From: Roseiarcus sp963696665
GTDB taxonomy: Bacteria; Pseudomonadota; Alphaproteobacteria; Rhizobiales; Beijerinckiaceae
Assembly: GCA_963696665.1 (NCBI GenBank)
Contig: CAVOLE010000034.1
Location: 1-64,000, forward strand
DNA length: 64,000 nt
Reading direction: 5' to 3'
Positions 53,194 to 62,406 of the stretch are shown here, piece after piece. Each line of letters starts with the position of its first letter. Position 1 is the first letter of the stretch. The position numbers and the translations under genes were made by a program. The notes under the pieces were generated by a model. It worked only from the letters and a program-made list of their open reading frames with translations. It searched no databases and was not told the DNA's origin.

Positions 53194-54159
53194 CTAGCAG
53201 CAAACCGCCCGCTTCGCCTCGGCGTACTCGCGCTCGAGCCGAGCGACAAGTTCGGCGACCGGCGCGACCTTTTTGACCGCGCCGATCCCCTGCCCGCTGC
53301 CCCAGATGTCGCGCCAGGCCTTGGCCTCCGACGAACCGCTGGAGGAAGCGAAGCTCATCGTCTTCGCGCCGCGCTCAGGCAGGCTCTCCGGATCGAGACC
53401 GGATCTGACGATCGAGGGCCTGAGGTAATTGCCGAACACGCCGGTGAAATAGGTGGACCCGATAATGTCGGAGGCGTCGCCGTCGACGATCGCCTGCTTA
53501 TACTCGTCGACCGCGCGCGCTTCCTGCGTGGCGACAAAAGCCGAGCCGATATAGGCGAGGTCCGCGCCCATGACCTGCGCGGCGAGAATCGCCTTGCCCG
53601 TGGCGATCGCGCCCGACAGCAGGAGAGGCCCGTCGAACCATGCGCGGATGTCCTGAACAAGCGCGAACGGCGAGACCGGTCCGGCGTGGCCGCCCGCGCC
53701 GGCCGCGACCGCAATCAGGCCGTCGGCGCCCTTCTCAACTGCCTTGTGGGCGAAGCGATTGTTGATGATGTCGTGCAGCGTCACGCCGCCGTAAGCATGC
53801 ACGGCTTGGTTCACGTCCTCGCGCGCGCCGAGCGAGGTGATGACGATCGGCGCCTTCCACTTGACCGTCAGCGCCATGTCCTCCTCGAGCCGCGCGTTGG
53901 ACTTATGCACGATCTGGTTGACCGCAAATGGCGCGGCGGGGCGTTCGGGATGCGCGCGGTCATGGGTCGCGAGCGCTTCGGTGATTTCATGCAGCCATTC
54001 GTCGAGCTGCGAAAGCGGCCGGGCGTTGAGCGCGGGAAAAGCGCCGACGATCCCCGCCTTGCATTGGGCGATCACCAGAGCCGGGTGCGAGACGATGAAC
54101 AGCGGCGCGCCGACGGCGGGCAGCCTGAGCTTGTCTTTGAGAATGTTCGGCAGCGCCAT
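53194..54159 (-). CDS. Nitronate monooxygenase (2-nitropropane dioxygenase family)
   Basis: FMN TIM-barrel enzyme (321 residues) that oxidises alkyl nitronates; the group also includes toxic propionate-3-nitronate detoxifiers. Features: LRLPAVGAPLFIVSHPALVIAQCKAGIVGAFPALNARP, APIVITSLGAREDV, KGADGLIAVAAGAGGHAGPVSPFALV (phosphate loop and His), PLLLSGAIATGKAILAAQVMGADLAYIGSAFVAT. The start is ATG 54159 after AAGGGA. It ends with RAVCC. It is transcribed from its own promoter in the gap to rlmJ. Confidence 0.9.
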   Translation of the reverse strand: MALPNILKDKLRLPAVGAPLFIVSHPALVIAQCKAGIVGAFPALNARPLSQLDEWLHEITEALATHDRAHPERPAAPFAVNQIVHKSNARLEEDMALTVKWKAPIVITSLGAREDVNQAVHAYGGVTLHDIINNRFAHKAVEKGADGLIAVAAGAGGHAGPVSPFALVQDIRAWFDGPLLLSGAIATGKAILAAQVMGADLAYIGSAFVATQEARAVDEYKQAIVDGDASDIIGSTYFTGVFGNYLRPSIVRSGLDPESLPERGAKTMSFASSSGSSEAKAWRDIWGSGQGIGAVKKVAPVAELVARLEREYAEAKRAVCC

Positions 54160-54253
54160 CGAAGTCCCTTGGCGGCGTGCGAACGGCCGCTCCACCCCAT
54201 CGTTCACATATAAACCAATGGCGATGTGGCGGGCAAGCGCGCCGACATTGCGC

Positions 54254-55117
54254 TCATGTCGGCTCCGTCAGCCAGGCGCAGAGCGAGCGCCCGCCTCCAT
54301 CTCGACCGAGAACCCGCGCGAGCCATGGCATGAGCGCCCGCGCCTCGTCGATCAGCCTATGCGGCGGATTGACCACGAGAAGGCCTGCGCGCGCGAGCGG
54401 CTCCTGGCCCTGCGCGCCGATTGGCCCCGGACCCACATCCAGCTCGAGTCGCAGGATGTTTGACATGGCCAGCGCGGCGATTGAATTGAGAAAGCGGGAG
54501 TCGGCTTGAGCTTCGCGGATCGGGCGCCACGCGATGTAGATGCCGGTCGGCCATTTGCGCAAAGCGCGTTCGAGCGCCTGCTCGATAGCGCTCGCTTCAT
54601 TCGGCGCCTCGAATGGCGGGTCGATCAAGACGAGGCCGCGGCGCTCCTTGGGCGGCAGATAGGCGTTGAGCGCGACATAGCCGTCCGTACCCACGATGCT
54701 GAGCCGCCGATCGCGCCCAAGCGACGCGATCAGCGCCTCGCGTTCGTCGGGGTTCGCTTCGCAGAGCGCGAGGCGATCCTGCGCGCGCATGAGGGTTTGC
54801 GCGATCGCCGGCGAACCCGGATAGCTGAGCGGCCGGCCGTCGGAGTCATGCGGGCCGACGGCTTCGAGATACGGGCGCAAGAGCTCGGCGACCGGCGCTG
54901 GCGGAGACGCCGTCAAAACGCGCGCGACGCCATCGCGCCATTCCGGCGAGCGCTTCGCCTCCGGGCTCATGAGATCGAATCGGCCCGCCCCGGCGTGAGT
55001 GTCGATGAAACGGAAAGGGCTTTCCTTGCGCGCCAGGTAAACAAGAATCCGGGCGAGAACGGCGTGCTTGAGCACATCGGCGAAATTGCCGGCATGAAAG
55101 GCGTGGCGGTAGTTGAT
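54254..55117 (-). CDS. rlmJ: 23S rRNA (adenine-2030-N6)-methyltransferase RlmJ, apparent ATC start
   Basis: Methylates A2030 of 23S rRNA. The conserved N-terminus NYRHAFHAGNFADVLKH is present and needs translation from the ATC codon at 55117, because no ATG, GTG or TTG lies in frame between it and the stop upstream. GGGAGG is at 55127-55132, nine bases ahead. The next candidate, GTG 55075, would lose the conserved Tyr and His-Ala-Gly-Asn stretch. Other motifs: SPFRFIDTHAGAGRFDL, SYPGSPAIAQ, LALCEANPDEREAL, GTDGYVALNAYLPPKERRGLVLIDPPFE (catalytic DPPF). The total is about 287 residues. Confidence 0.88.
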   Translation of the reverse strand: MNYRHAFHAGNFADVLKHAVLARILVYLARKESPFRFIDTHAGAGRFDLMSPEAKRSPEWRDGVARVLTASPPAPVAELLRPYLEAVGPHDSDGRPLSYPGSPAIAQTLMRAQDRLALCEANPDEREALIASLGRDRRLSIVGTDGYVALNAYLPPKERRGLVLIDPPFEAPNEASAIEQALERALRKWPTGIYIAWRPIREAQADSRFLNSIAALAMSNILRLELDVGPGPIGAQGQEPLARAGLLVVNPPHRLIDEARALMPWLARVLGRDGGGRSLCAWLTEPT

Positions 55118-55150
55118 CGGAACGATCCTCCCATTCCAGGTCCGCTGGAC

Positions 55151-56719
55151 CTAGCTGCGCCGCGGCGCCCCGTCGATGTCGACGACCTCGCTGCGCTTGA
55201 CCCCGATAGCGGCGGCGAGCAGCTTGAGCCGGTCGCTCACCACTTCGCTGTCGGGCGCGCGAGCCGCGGCGGCGACTTCGAGCCGGATGCAATCCGGCTC
55301 AATGCGCAGACGCGCGCTTTCCAGCACCGCCGGCACGCCGCCGGAAAAGCGATAGGCGAGCAGGATGGCGCGGCCGAGTATCTGCGCCCGGCGGCGCTCC
55401 GCGGGCGTCATGAGCTTGATGGCGGGACTTAGCCAGGGCGCGTCCGGCCGACCGACATAGCGGGCGTGAATGGCGGCGGCGATGAACACGCGCTCCGGGT
55501 GCGTGACGCCGATGAATGGGAACTCGAGCAGCCGGCGAAAGCTCTCTTCGGCGCGAAGGTCGGGCGCGTCGCGCCAGGCGATGTCGGAGAGGGCGCAGAC
55601 AGCGACGCGCAGCCGCTTCTCAGCCGCGGTCTCGGGGGAGAAAAGGCTTTCGGTCCACGCAACCAGTTCGGGCGCGAATTCGGGCACGCGCGCGAGCGGC
55701 AGCCCGATCAACTGCGCGCCCTCGACCAGCGGGTCGAGATAGCGTTCCTCGCGACTGAGCTGCGAATAGAGAAGGCCTTCGCGCAGGCCGAGTGCGGAGA
55801 AGACGACCCGTTCGGGCTTCAGGTGTTTCAGCACCCGGTCCAAAATCAGCGCCGCAGCCGGCAGGGTGCGCACCCGGCGTTCCGACACGCCCGGCGTCCC
55901 GGCCAGTTTCGTCGCGGAAAGCCGCCCAATCGCGCGAGCGAATTCCCGCGCCTCCGCGGCGCCGAGCGTATAGCCGTGCACGACTTTGACCGGCGCGCCG
56001 GCCGCGACCATGTGCGCATTCGCCAGCGCCCGCCAACCGCCGCCGACCGGATAGAACACCGGCCTTGCCAGCGCCCGGGACAAGCTCCGCTCCAGAATCT
56101 CGTCGATTTGCCGCTTCGCCGCTGACCATCCCTCGGACATCATGGCTTCCACCGGCAGAGCGCCGAGCGGCAGACTGACCCAGCGATCCCCCACATGATC
56201 ATCGATCGCCTCCGCGACTTCGAGGCTGCCGCCGCCCATGTCCCCGACCGTCCCGACCGGCCGGAAGAAGCCGGAAATGACGCCAAACGTCGCGAACCGC
56301 GCTTCCTCAGCCCCGCTGAGGACGCGCACCTTCAAACCCGACTCCGCCTCAATCGCCTGGGCCAGCCTCGGCCCGTTGGAAGCGCGGCGGATGGCTTCCG
56401 TCGCCACGGCGTCGATCCGGCTCACCCCCATGGCGTCGGCGATCGCGCGAAACCGCCGCACGGCCTCAATGGCTCGACGAAAATGGCCGGGCGCGATTTG
56501 GCCGCTCTCAGCCAAGCCTTCAGCGAGACGAGCAAGCGATTTTTCATTGAAGCGAGGCATCGGCGCCCGGCCGAATTGGTCATAGACCAGGAGCCGGATC
56601 GAGTTCGAGCCGATATCGACGATCGCATAGGGGCGCCGGTCGGCGCGCCTTATGCGCACGGGGTCGAGTTCGAGCGGCCGCAGCGGGTCTTCGGATGTGT
56701 GAGCGTCTGCCTTCGCCAT
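55151..56719 (-). CDS. ppx: Exopolyphosphatase/pppGpp phosphohydrolase Ppx/GppA family
   Basis: 522-residue hydrolase of polyphosphate ends and/or pppGpp. ASKHA fold signature: YAIVDIGSNSIRLLVYDQFGRAP, ATEAIRRASNGPRLAQAIEAESGLKVRVLSGAEEARFATFGVISGFF, GTVGDMGGGSLEVAEA, and a C-terminal HD-like helical region (VVFSALGLREGLLYSQLSREERYLDPLVEG). Start ATG 56719 has GGAGAG upstream. rlmJ follows 34 bases later on the same strand. Confidence 0.92.
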   Translation of the reverse strand: MAKADAHTSEDPLRPLELDPVRIRRADRRPYAIVDIGSNSIRLLVYDQFGRAPMPRFNEKSLARLAEGLAESGQIAPGHFRRAIEAVRRFRAIADAMGVSRIDAVATEAIRRASNGPRLAQAIEAESGLKVRVLSGAEEARFATFGVISGFFRPVGTVGDMGGGSLEVAEAIDDHVGDRWVSLPLGALPVEAMMSEGWSAAKRQIDEILERSLSRALARPVFYPVGGGWRALANAHMVAAGAPVKVVHGYTLGAAEAREFARAIGRLSATKLAGTPGVSERRVRTLPAAALILDRVLKHLKPERVVFSALGLREGLLYSQLSREERYLDPLVEGAQLIGLPLARVPEFAPELVAWTESLFSPETAAEKRLRVAVCALSDIAWRDAPDLRAEESFRRLLEFPFIGVTHPERVFIAAAIHARYVGRPDAPWLSPAIKLMTPAERRRAQILGRAILLAYRFSGGVPAVLESARLRIEPDCIRLEVAAAARAPDSEVVSDRLKLLAAAIGVKRSEVVDIDGAPRRS

Positions 56720-56777
56720 CGCGTTCTCTCCGCTTATGACTTTATCATAAGGCGACCGCGACGCCCGTGCTGACGGC

Positions 56778-57887
56778 TCAGACAGGGGACGGGATACCGC
56801 TCTCAACCGAGCGAAGCGCCGCGAGGCAGAGCTTGAGCGACAAGAGATTGCCGCGCGCCGAGTTCAACGGCTCCCGATTGTCTTCGATCGCGCACAAAAG
56901 TTCGCCCATCGCGCCGGCGAAGCCATCGTTGAACCAGGCGCCGGTGAGAACCGGCCGAGCGACCCCAGCCTCGGTGTAGAGCTCGACCGCCTGATGACTG
57001 AGGTCGGGGCCATGGGCGGAGGCGACGCCGTTCGCGCCGATGACCGAAGTCGAATCGCGCGCGCCATATCTGGTCGCGCCGTCGAAAATTAGCGAGGCCT
57101 GACCGTCCTCAAAGGCGATCAGCGCCTGAGCCAGCAGCGGCGGCCGCGCGCTCTGTCCCGCGGCTCGGGCGGTCGTGGCGTGAACGAAGCGGGCGCGTTC
57201 GCCGATGATGCTCGCGAGGAAATCGAACCAGTGGATGCCGAAATCCCAGAGGATGAGATCGTCCATGGCTTCGAAAGACGTGCCGGCAATCCAGCTGTGA
57301 TTCCAGCGGATCTCGACATGAACGCCGGTGACCTCGCCAATGAGGCCGGCATAGACGGCCTCCCTCATGTAAGCCAGATGCGGCGCCCAGCGGCCATTCT
57401 GGTTGACGCCGAGCTTGAGGCCGCGCCGCTCCGCGAGCTCAACGAGTTCGCGGCCGTCATCGATGTTCTCGACGAACGGTTTCTGCGACAGCACATGCTT
57501 ATCGGCGTTCATCGCGCGCTGCATGAGGTCCAGGCGCACGTCCTGGTGGGTGGCGATGTCGAGAACCAGCACGTTCAGGTCGCTGAGCAGCGAATCGAAA
57601 TCGTCGGTGACGCGCGCGCTCGGAAAATAAGCGTCGCGCCGCGCCCGGGCGCGCTCGAGATCGGGCGAGCAAATCGCAACGACATTGAGGCCATAGCGCG
57701 CATAGGCGTCGAGATGAGCCGCGCTGATGCCGCCCGCGCCGACGAGCGCGATCGGCGCAGTACGGTCGCGCGGCATTGGCGGACGATAGGGAAGGTCCGG
57801 CGCTTCAACCTCCACCGCCGCCTTGGCCACCAAAGCATAATCGTCCTGCGAAGGCTTTGCGGCCTTCTCCGTCTCAGCGGCGGTCAT
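56778..57887 (-). CDS. Gfo/Idh/MocA family dehydrogenase
   Basis: 369-residue NAD(P)-dependent oxidoreductase: APIALVGAGGISAAHLDAYARYGLNVVAICSPDLERA (cofactor loop), ATHQDVRLDLMQRAMNADKHVLSQKPFVENI (SQKP in place of the EKP lysine motif), GVNQNGRWAP, IRWNHSWIAGT, LILWDFGIHWFDFLASIIG (the D-x-x-x-H active-site helix). Its ATG overlaps the stop of the upstream Gfo gene (ATGA), so it is cotranscribed. It is probably a step in sugar or polyol breakdown. The long N-terminal tail of 40 residues before the Rossmann fold is unusual. Confidence 0.87.
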   Translation of the reverse strand: MTAAETEKAAKPSQDDYALVAKAAVEVEAPDLPYRPPMPRDRTAPIALVGAGGISAAHLDAYARYGLNVVAICSPDLERARARRDAYFPSARVTDDFDSLLSDLNVLVLDIATHQDVRLDLMQRAMNADKHVLSQKPFVENIDDGRELVELAERRGLKLGVNQNGRWAPHLAYMREAVYAGLIGEVTGVHVEIRWNHSWIAGTSFEAMDDLILWDFGIHWFDFLASIIGERARFVHATTARAAGQSARPPLLAQALIAFEDGQASLIFDGATRYGARDSTSVIGANGVASAHGPDLSHQAVELYTEAGVARPVLTGAWFNDGFAGAMGELLCAIEDNREPLNSARGNLLSLKLCLAALRSVESGIPSPV

Positions 57888-58960
57888 GGCAAGAGAGCCA
57901 GGGTGCGACGCTCGCGGGCGGAGAGAGCCGCGGTGTCGACGATGCGCTGAGCGGTGCGACACAGCGCAGGATCCAGAGGCCCCTCGAACTTGAGGTCGCG
58001 CTCCTTGCAATGGAGCACGTATTCGACGGGCTTGCGGAACGGCGCCTTGAGTTCGTCGACTGGGACTTGGCGGATGGCCGGATCAGCGCGGGTCTGCACG
58101 CCCACATGCGCGTCGTAGTCATAACTCGAAATCGTGCCCTCCGAACCGACGACGACGAAACCGCATTTGGGCTGCGGCTGCGTGGTCCAGGGATCGGTGA
58201 AGGTTCCCCAGCGCGTCTCGAGTTTCGATAAGCCCCGGGCGTAGCGGCAAATGGTGATCGAATGCTCGTCGACTTCCAGCCCCTGCGGCTGATCGACGAC
58301 AGCGGTCACCTCGATCGGCGCTTCGCCGTTCATGAACCATGTCCCAAGCGTCGCGCCATAGCCGAGATAGTCGAGCAGGCTGCCGCCGCCCGCGGCCTTG
58401 CTGTACCACCACGAGGTGGGCTTTTCGCGCCGCACCTCCTCGTCCGACACGACGGCTTTGTCGGCGCGGTGATAGAGCGGGCCCCGGTTGCCGTCGTAGA
58501 AGTGAACCTCGATCACGTCGCCGATGATCCCTTCGTCGATCAGCCGCTTGGCCGTCACATGCGACGGATACCACCGCAACGGCCAATTGACGGCGAGCCG
58601 CACTCCCGACTTTTTGACAGCAGCCAGGATCCGGTCGGCGTCGGCGAGCAAAGCGGCGAACGGCTTTTCGAGCAGGATGTCGACGCCGAGCGCAGCGACC
58701 TCCTCGACCACGTCCGCATGCCGGGCTGTCGCGGGACAAAGGATGGCGAGATCGGGATGCGCCTCTCGCACGCATTGCGCGATGTCGCGATAAACGCGGT
58801 CGTTGGAAATGGAGAAGTTGCCGATTGCGTCCGCCATCCTGGCTTTGTCGCCGTCGCACACCCCCACGATCTCGGCGTTGGGATGCTCATGGACCTCGCG
58901 CAAGAGGTCGCCCATGTGCATGTGTTCGAAGCTCAAGCCGACGATCCGCCATTTGCGCAT
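57884..58960 (-). CDS. Gfo/Idh/MocA family dehydrogenase
   Basis: 358 residues: RIVGLSFEHMHMGDLLREVHEHPNAEIVGVCDGDKA (unusual cofactor loop with no classical GxGxxG), LAILCPATARHADVVEEVAALGVDILLEKPFA (EKP lysine), AVNWPLRWYPSH, GGGSLLDYLGYGATLGTWF (the Asp/Tyr of the active-site helix). ATG 58960 follows GGGAGGA. It shares no close sequence with the downstream paralogue. Both are in one operon behind the RpiR regulator. Confidence 0.85.
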   Translation of the reverse strand: MRKWRIVGLSFEHMHMGDLLREVHEHPNAEIVGVCDGDKARMADAIGNFSISNDRVYRDIAQCVREAHPDLAILCPATARHADVVEEVAALGVDILLEKPFAALLADADRILAAVKKSGVRLAVNWPLRWYPSHVTAKRLIDEGIIGDVIEVHFYDGNRGPLYHRADKAVVSDEEVRREKPTSWWYSKAAGGGSLLDYLGYGATLGTWFMNGEAPIEVTAVVDQPQGLEVDEHSITICRYARGLSKLETRWGTFTDPWTTQPQPKCGFVVVGSEGTISSYDYDAHVGVQTRADPAIRQVPVDELKAPFRKPVEYVLHCKERDLKFEGPLDPALCRTAQRIVDTAALSARERRTLALLP

Positions 58961-58994
58961 CTCAAATCCTCCCGAAAGGCGCTTCTCACGCCGA

Positions 58995-59951
58995 TCAATC
59001 GTCTTCCGCCGTCCGGGCTCGCAAGGTTGGGCCCGGCCCGGCGGGGTTCGGCGCATCGCGACCGCGCGCGCCCGCTTCGCTGCGCCGCTGCTCGACGCGC
59101 AAAACCATCGCCATCGCCACAGCGAGCGTCGCCGAAAGCGATTTGAATCCGGAGAAGCTTTCCTCGATCACCTCGACATAAGCCTTCGAAACAGGGACCA
59201 ATGGGCTAAAGGCGCTGTCGGTCAGCGATACGATTGGGACGCCGCGCTGCGCGGCGGACGCGGCCAGTTCCGGGGTGATCGAATTGTAAGGGGTAAAGCT
59301 GATGGCGAGAACTGCGTCAGCGGTTGATGCGCAGCGCAGGAGCTCGAACGCAGTCGAGCCGACATTGTCAAGCGCAAGGTTGCGCACGCCGAGATTGGCG
59401 AGCGCGAGCGAGACATAGCTGACCAGCGAGAAAGCGCGCTTGGAGCCGATGATGTAGATCAGGTCCGCGGCCGCCAGCGTCTCGCTCATGATCTCGAACT
59501 GGGTGAGATCGAGCCGATTGCGCACGCCAGCAAGCGCCGTCGTGGAGGAACCGATGAATCCGTCGACCAGCCGCGCCGCCTCGCTGCTCGAGGCGCTCTC
59601 CCAGCGGTCGCGGCTCCGGCCGCCGTCCGCGAGATGAGCCTTGAACACGTCCTGCAGATCGGAAAAGCCCGAATAGCCGAAAGCCTGCGCGAACCGCACC
59701 AGGGTCGAGGGCTGGACGCCAGCTTCCAAGGCGACGCTGGTTACGGTGCCCAGCGCCACCGCGGTCGGATGCTGCCAAAGATGGATCGCAACCTGGCGAA
59801 GCTTCTTCGGAAGCCGAGCGGTTCCCGACGAGAGCACCGCCCGCAGTTCCTCATAGCTGCCGGGCCGCGAGTAGCCGAGCGCCGCGCCGACGTCGGCGTC
59901 CGCGACCATTTCGGCGCGATCGGTCTGTTCGAGGGGCTTACGGCTAACCAT
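58995..59951 (-). CDS. RpiR/MurR family transcriptional regulator (HTH plus SIS domain)
   Basis: 318 residues from ATG 59951: HTH_6 domain (LPKKLRQVAIHLWQHPTAVALGTVTSVALEAGVQPSTLVRFAQAFGYSGFSDLQDVF), then a sugar-phosphate-binding SIS domain (ADLIYIIGSKRAFSLVSYVSLALANLG, ADAVLAISFTPYNSITPELAASAAQRGVPIVSLTDSAFSPL). The effector would be a phosphorylated sugar or similar. The start overlaps the stop of the mannitol-dehydrogenase gene by eight bases. It sits in the middle of the catabolic operon and probably controls it, including the divergent promoter at 62205. Confidence 0.9.
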   Translation of the reverse strand: MVSRKPLEQTDRAEMVADADVGAALGYSRPGSYEELRAVLSSGTARLPKKLRQVAIHLWQHPTAVALGTVTSVALEAGVQPSTLVRFAQAFGYSGFSDLQDVFKAHLADGGRSRDRWESASSSEAARLVDGFIGSSTTALAGVRNRLDLTQFEIMSETLAAADLIYIIGSKRAFSLVSYVSLALANLGVRNLALDNVGSTAFELLRCASTADAVLAISFTPYNSITPELAASAAQRGVPIVSLTDSAFSPLVPVSKAYVEVIEESFSGFKSLSATLAVAMAMVLRVEQRRSEAGARGRDAPNPAGPGPTLRARTAEDD

Positions 59952-61428
59952 CGCGGAGGCGTTCCGCGAGATAGGCGCGCGCATCGCCGCGCAGCAGACC
60001 ACGCAGATCCCGCGCGATCAATTCAATCACCTGCGGGCGCGCCATGTCTCGGCCGAAAATGGGCGTGATGGCGAGAACGGCCTTAGCCAGCTCGGGCCAG
60101 TCGGCGTTCTTTTCGCCAATCGCGACGACCGTCTCCGCATAGGGATCTGACGGCGTCCAGCGCGCGCCGAAGCGGCGAGCGCCGCTCAAACCATAGGCGA
60201 TCCAACTGGCGACCGCGAGGGTAAGCAAGCGCGCGGGCTGGCCTGCCGCGAGGCGCTCGCGCAACGGATCGACGAGGCGCTGGACAATCTTCTGCGATCC
60301 GTCCGTGCCGATCTGATGACATCGATGACGGATGGCGGTGTTGCGAATGCGCGCCATCGACTGATCGATGTACGGAGCGACCTCCATCCCCTTAAGCTTC
60401 GGCAGCGTGGTCGCGGTTTCCTTTTCCAGCATCTTGCGCGTAAGCGCGGCAAGGACGGAATCGGCCGCGGCCTCATAGGTGAACGCGTGGCCGACGAGCG
60501 CGCCTTGATGCGCGAGCGTCGATTGCGCGGCGTTGAGCACGCGCATCTTGATCTGCTCGTAGGGCTTCGCGTCGGCGACGAACGTCGCCCCGGCGAGGTC
60601 GAGAGGCGGTCGTTCGCCCGCGAACTTGTCCTCAATGACCCATTGCCGGAATGGCTCGCCGACGACCGCAGCCGGGTCGCGCGCGCCGAGCGCCTCGGAG
60701 AGTTTGTCGACATCTTCCGTCGCCGTCGCCGGCACGATCCGATCGACCATCGTCGATGGAAACGTGACGCGATCCTCGATAAAGTGCGTGAGCTCCGCCG
60801 ATCGCAAAGCCGCAAATTTGAGCATCGCCGCGCCGAGCCGCGCGCCGTTTGACGGAACATTGTCGCAGCTGATCAGCGTCAGCGGCGCCCCACCGTTTTG
60901 CCGTCGCCGATCGAGCGCAAGCGCGAGCAGGCCAAGCAGGGTGCGGGGCGGGAGGCCGCCTTCGAGATCCGCGCGAAGCGCCGGATTGTCGAGATCGAGC
61001 GCGCCCGTCGACGGCGTCAGGCAATAGCCTTTTTCGGTCACGGTCATCGTTGCGACAGAAATCTCCAGTCCCCCGAGTGCAACGATGGCGGCCTCGGCGC
61101 TCGCTTTGTCCGTAACGTCGATCACTCGCCGCAGCGCGCCGATGATGCGGGTCTCGGCGCGGGCGTCTTGCCTCAGCGTCCGGGAATAGAGACAGTCCTG
61201 GGGGGCTAGGAGATCTGTAAGGTTCGGCGCGGTCAGGTTGACGCCGAGCACCCCCCATCGTCCGAAGCGAGCCTCGAGCATATCGTCGATGAATTCGGCC
61301 TGGTGACAGCGATGAAAAGCGCCGACGCCGATATGCGCCATGCCGATCTGCAGGCTCTCGCGATCATAGCGCGGCAGGCGCACCGAGGGCGGCAGCTCCC
61401 GCAAAAGGCTGCGATCGAGGCGTCGCAT
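59944..61428 (-). CDS. Mannitol dehydrogenase family protein (MtlD/UxuB type)
   Basis: 494-residue long-chain dehydrogenase: QIGMAHIGVGAFHRCHQAEFIDDML (GxGxFHRxHQ cofactor motif), VTEKGYC (Thr-Glu-Lys-Gly-Tyr), LTLISCDNVPSNGARLGA (CDN), ITFPSTMVDRI-like RVTFPSTMVDRIVPA, WVIEDKFAGERP, YEQIKMRVLNAAQSTLAHQG (catalytic Lys in KxRxLN) and GHAF. It oxidises a hexitol or a hexuronate-derived polyol using NAD; mannitol, arabitol or fructuronate are options. Its start is six bases after the upstream SDR stop. Confidence 0.92.
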   Translation of the reverse strand: MRRLDRSLLRELPPSVRLPRYDRESLQIGMAHIGVGAFHRCHQAEFIDDMLEARFGRWGVLGVNLTAPNLTDLLAPQDCLYSRTLRQDARAETRIIGALRRVIDVTDKASAEAAIVALGGLEISVATMTVTEKGYCLTPSTGALDLDNPALRADLEGGLPPRTLLGLLALALDRRRQNGGAPLTLISCDNVPSNGARLGAAMLKFAALRSAELTHFIEDRVTFPSTMVDRIVPATATEDVDKLSEALGARDPAAVVGEPFRQWVIEDKFAGERPPLDLAGATFVADAKPYEQIKMRVLNAAQSTLAHQGALVGHAFTYEAAADSVLAALTRKMLEKETATTLPKLKGMEVAPYIDQSMARIRNTAIRHRCHQIGTDGSQKIVQRLVDPLRERLAAGQPARLLTLAVASWIAYGLSGARRFGARWTPSDPYAETVVAIGEKNADWPELAKAVLAITPIFGRDMARPQVIELIARDLRGLLRGDARAYLAERLRDG

Positions 61429-61433
61429 CGGCC

Positions 61434-62204
61434 TCAGTCCAGTCCGCCGAAGACGTTCTGCGTATAATCGATCAGCGCGCCGGACATCGGCTCCGAGGCG
61501 CCGGAGAGAAGGAACAGCGAGAGCCGCGCGACGTCGTCCGGATTGAGCAGGCGTTTGAACGGCATGCTCGCAGCGGCGGCAGCCAGCCACCCCTCGCCTT
61601 TGCCAAGCGTAACCGCCTGCATATGCCGCTCCGCCGGCGTGTCGACCCAGCCCAGAATGACGCCATTGACCCGGATGCGATCGAAGCGATGCGCGTGCGC
61701 CGTGTTCTTGGTCAGCCCGGCCAACGCCGACTTGGAGGAGGCGTAGACCGCAAGCTCGGGCGCTCCGCCGCGCGCGTGGATCGAGAGGATGTTGACGATC
61801 GAGCCCGGCGCGCCGCGCTCGCGCAGATGATTGACCAGCCTTTGCATGAGAAAGAACGGCGCACGTGCATTGACCGCGAAGATCCGGTCCCAAAGTCTCA
61901 TGTCCGCTTCCGCGAGGGATCCCCTGTCTGTAAGGGCGGCGGAATTCACCAGCCCGTCGACATGCCCGAACCGCTCGAGCGCGGCGTCGAAGATCAAGTC
62001 GGGAGCATTGGCGTGTTCGAGGTCCGCCGCCACGAGCAGGGCGGGCGCCCCGCTGCGCTCGACCTCAGCCACCGCGGCCGCGCCTTTGTCCGCGTCTCTT
62101 CCCGTCACCACGAGGCCTTCGGCGCCGGCACGGGCGACCGCCTGGGCGATCGCCAAGCCCACGCCCTGGGTCGACCCGGTGACCACGACCACCCGCCCTT
62201 TCAC
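61434..62204 (-). CDS. SDR family oxidoreductase
   Basis: 256-residue SDR: RVVVVTGSTQGVGLAIAQAVARAG, GLVVTGRDADKGAAAV, LVNSAALTDRGSL (NSAA in place of NNAG), IVNILSIHARGGAPELAVYASSKSALAGLTKN (catalytic Ser, Tyr, Lys), VNGVILGWVDTPAER. It is the first gene of the minus-strand catabolic operon and starts just inside the divergent regulatory region. The likely substrate is the pathway sugar or polyol. Confidence 0.9.
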   Translation of the reverse strand: MKGRVVVVTGSTQGVGLAIAQAVARAGAEGLVVTGRDADKGAAAVAEVERSGAPALLVAADLEHANAPDLIFDAALERFGHVDGLVNSAALTDRGSLAEADMRLWDRIFAVNARAPFFLMQRLVNHLRERGAPGSIVNILSIHARGGAPELAVYASSKSALAGLTKNTAHAHRFDRIRVNGVILGWVDTPAERHMQAVTLGKGEGWLAAAAASMPFKRLLNPDDVARLSLFLLSGASEPMSGALIDYTQNVFGGLD

Positions 62205-62406
62205 GCTCGCCTTCCCGCAGAATTTTCAGTTGCGATAATTTTGGATCAGAAATTCCAATTGTCAAATTTTGGAAATTTCAGCGCCCACGATCGTGACCGC
62301 AGCGAGCGGACTGAATTGACAAACGGAATTCTTTTGCCAAAATAATTGCCACGGCATAATAATTCGCCCTCAAAGGGCAGCGTCAGCCGGAGAGGGAGAG
62401 AAATGC
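62205..62406. promoter_or_regulatory. Divergent promoter region with RpiR-like inverted repeat
   Basis: AT-rich compared with its surroundings. GAAATTCCAA at 62248-62257 is repeated inverted as TTGGAAATTTC at 62269-62279 with one extra A. This resembles the GGAAATTTC-like sites bound by several RpiR-family proteins. Further AATT/TTTTGCCAAAATAATTGCCA elements lie at 62320-62360. It lies between the SDR operon and the sugar isomerase gene, so one regulator could switch both. Confidence 0.6.
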
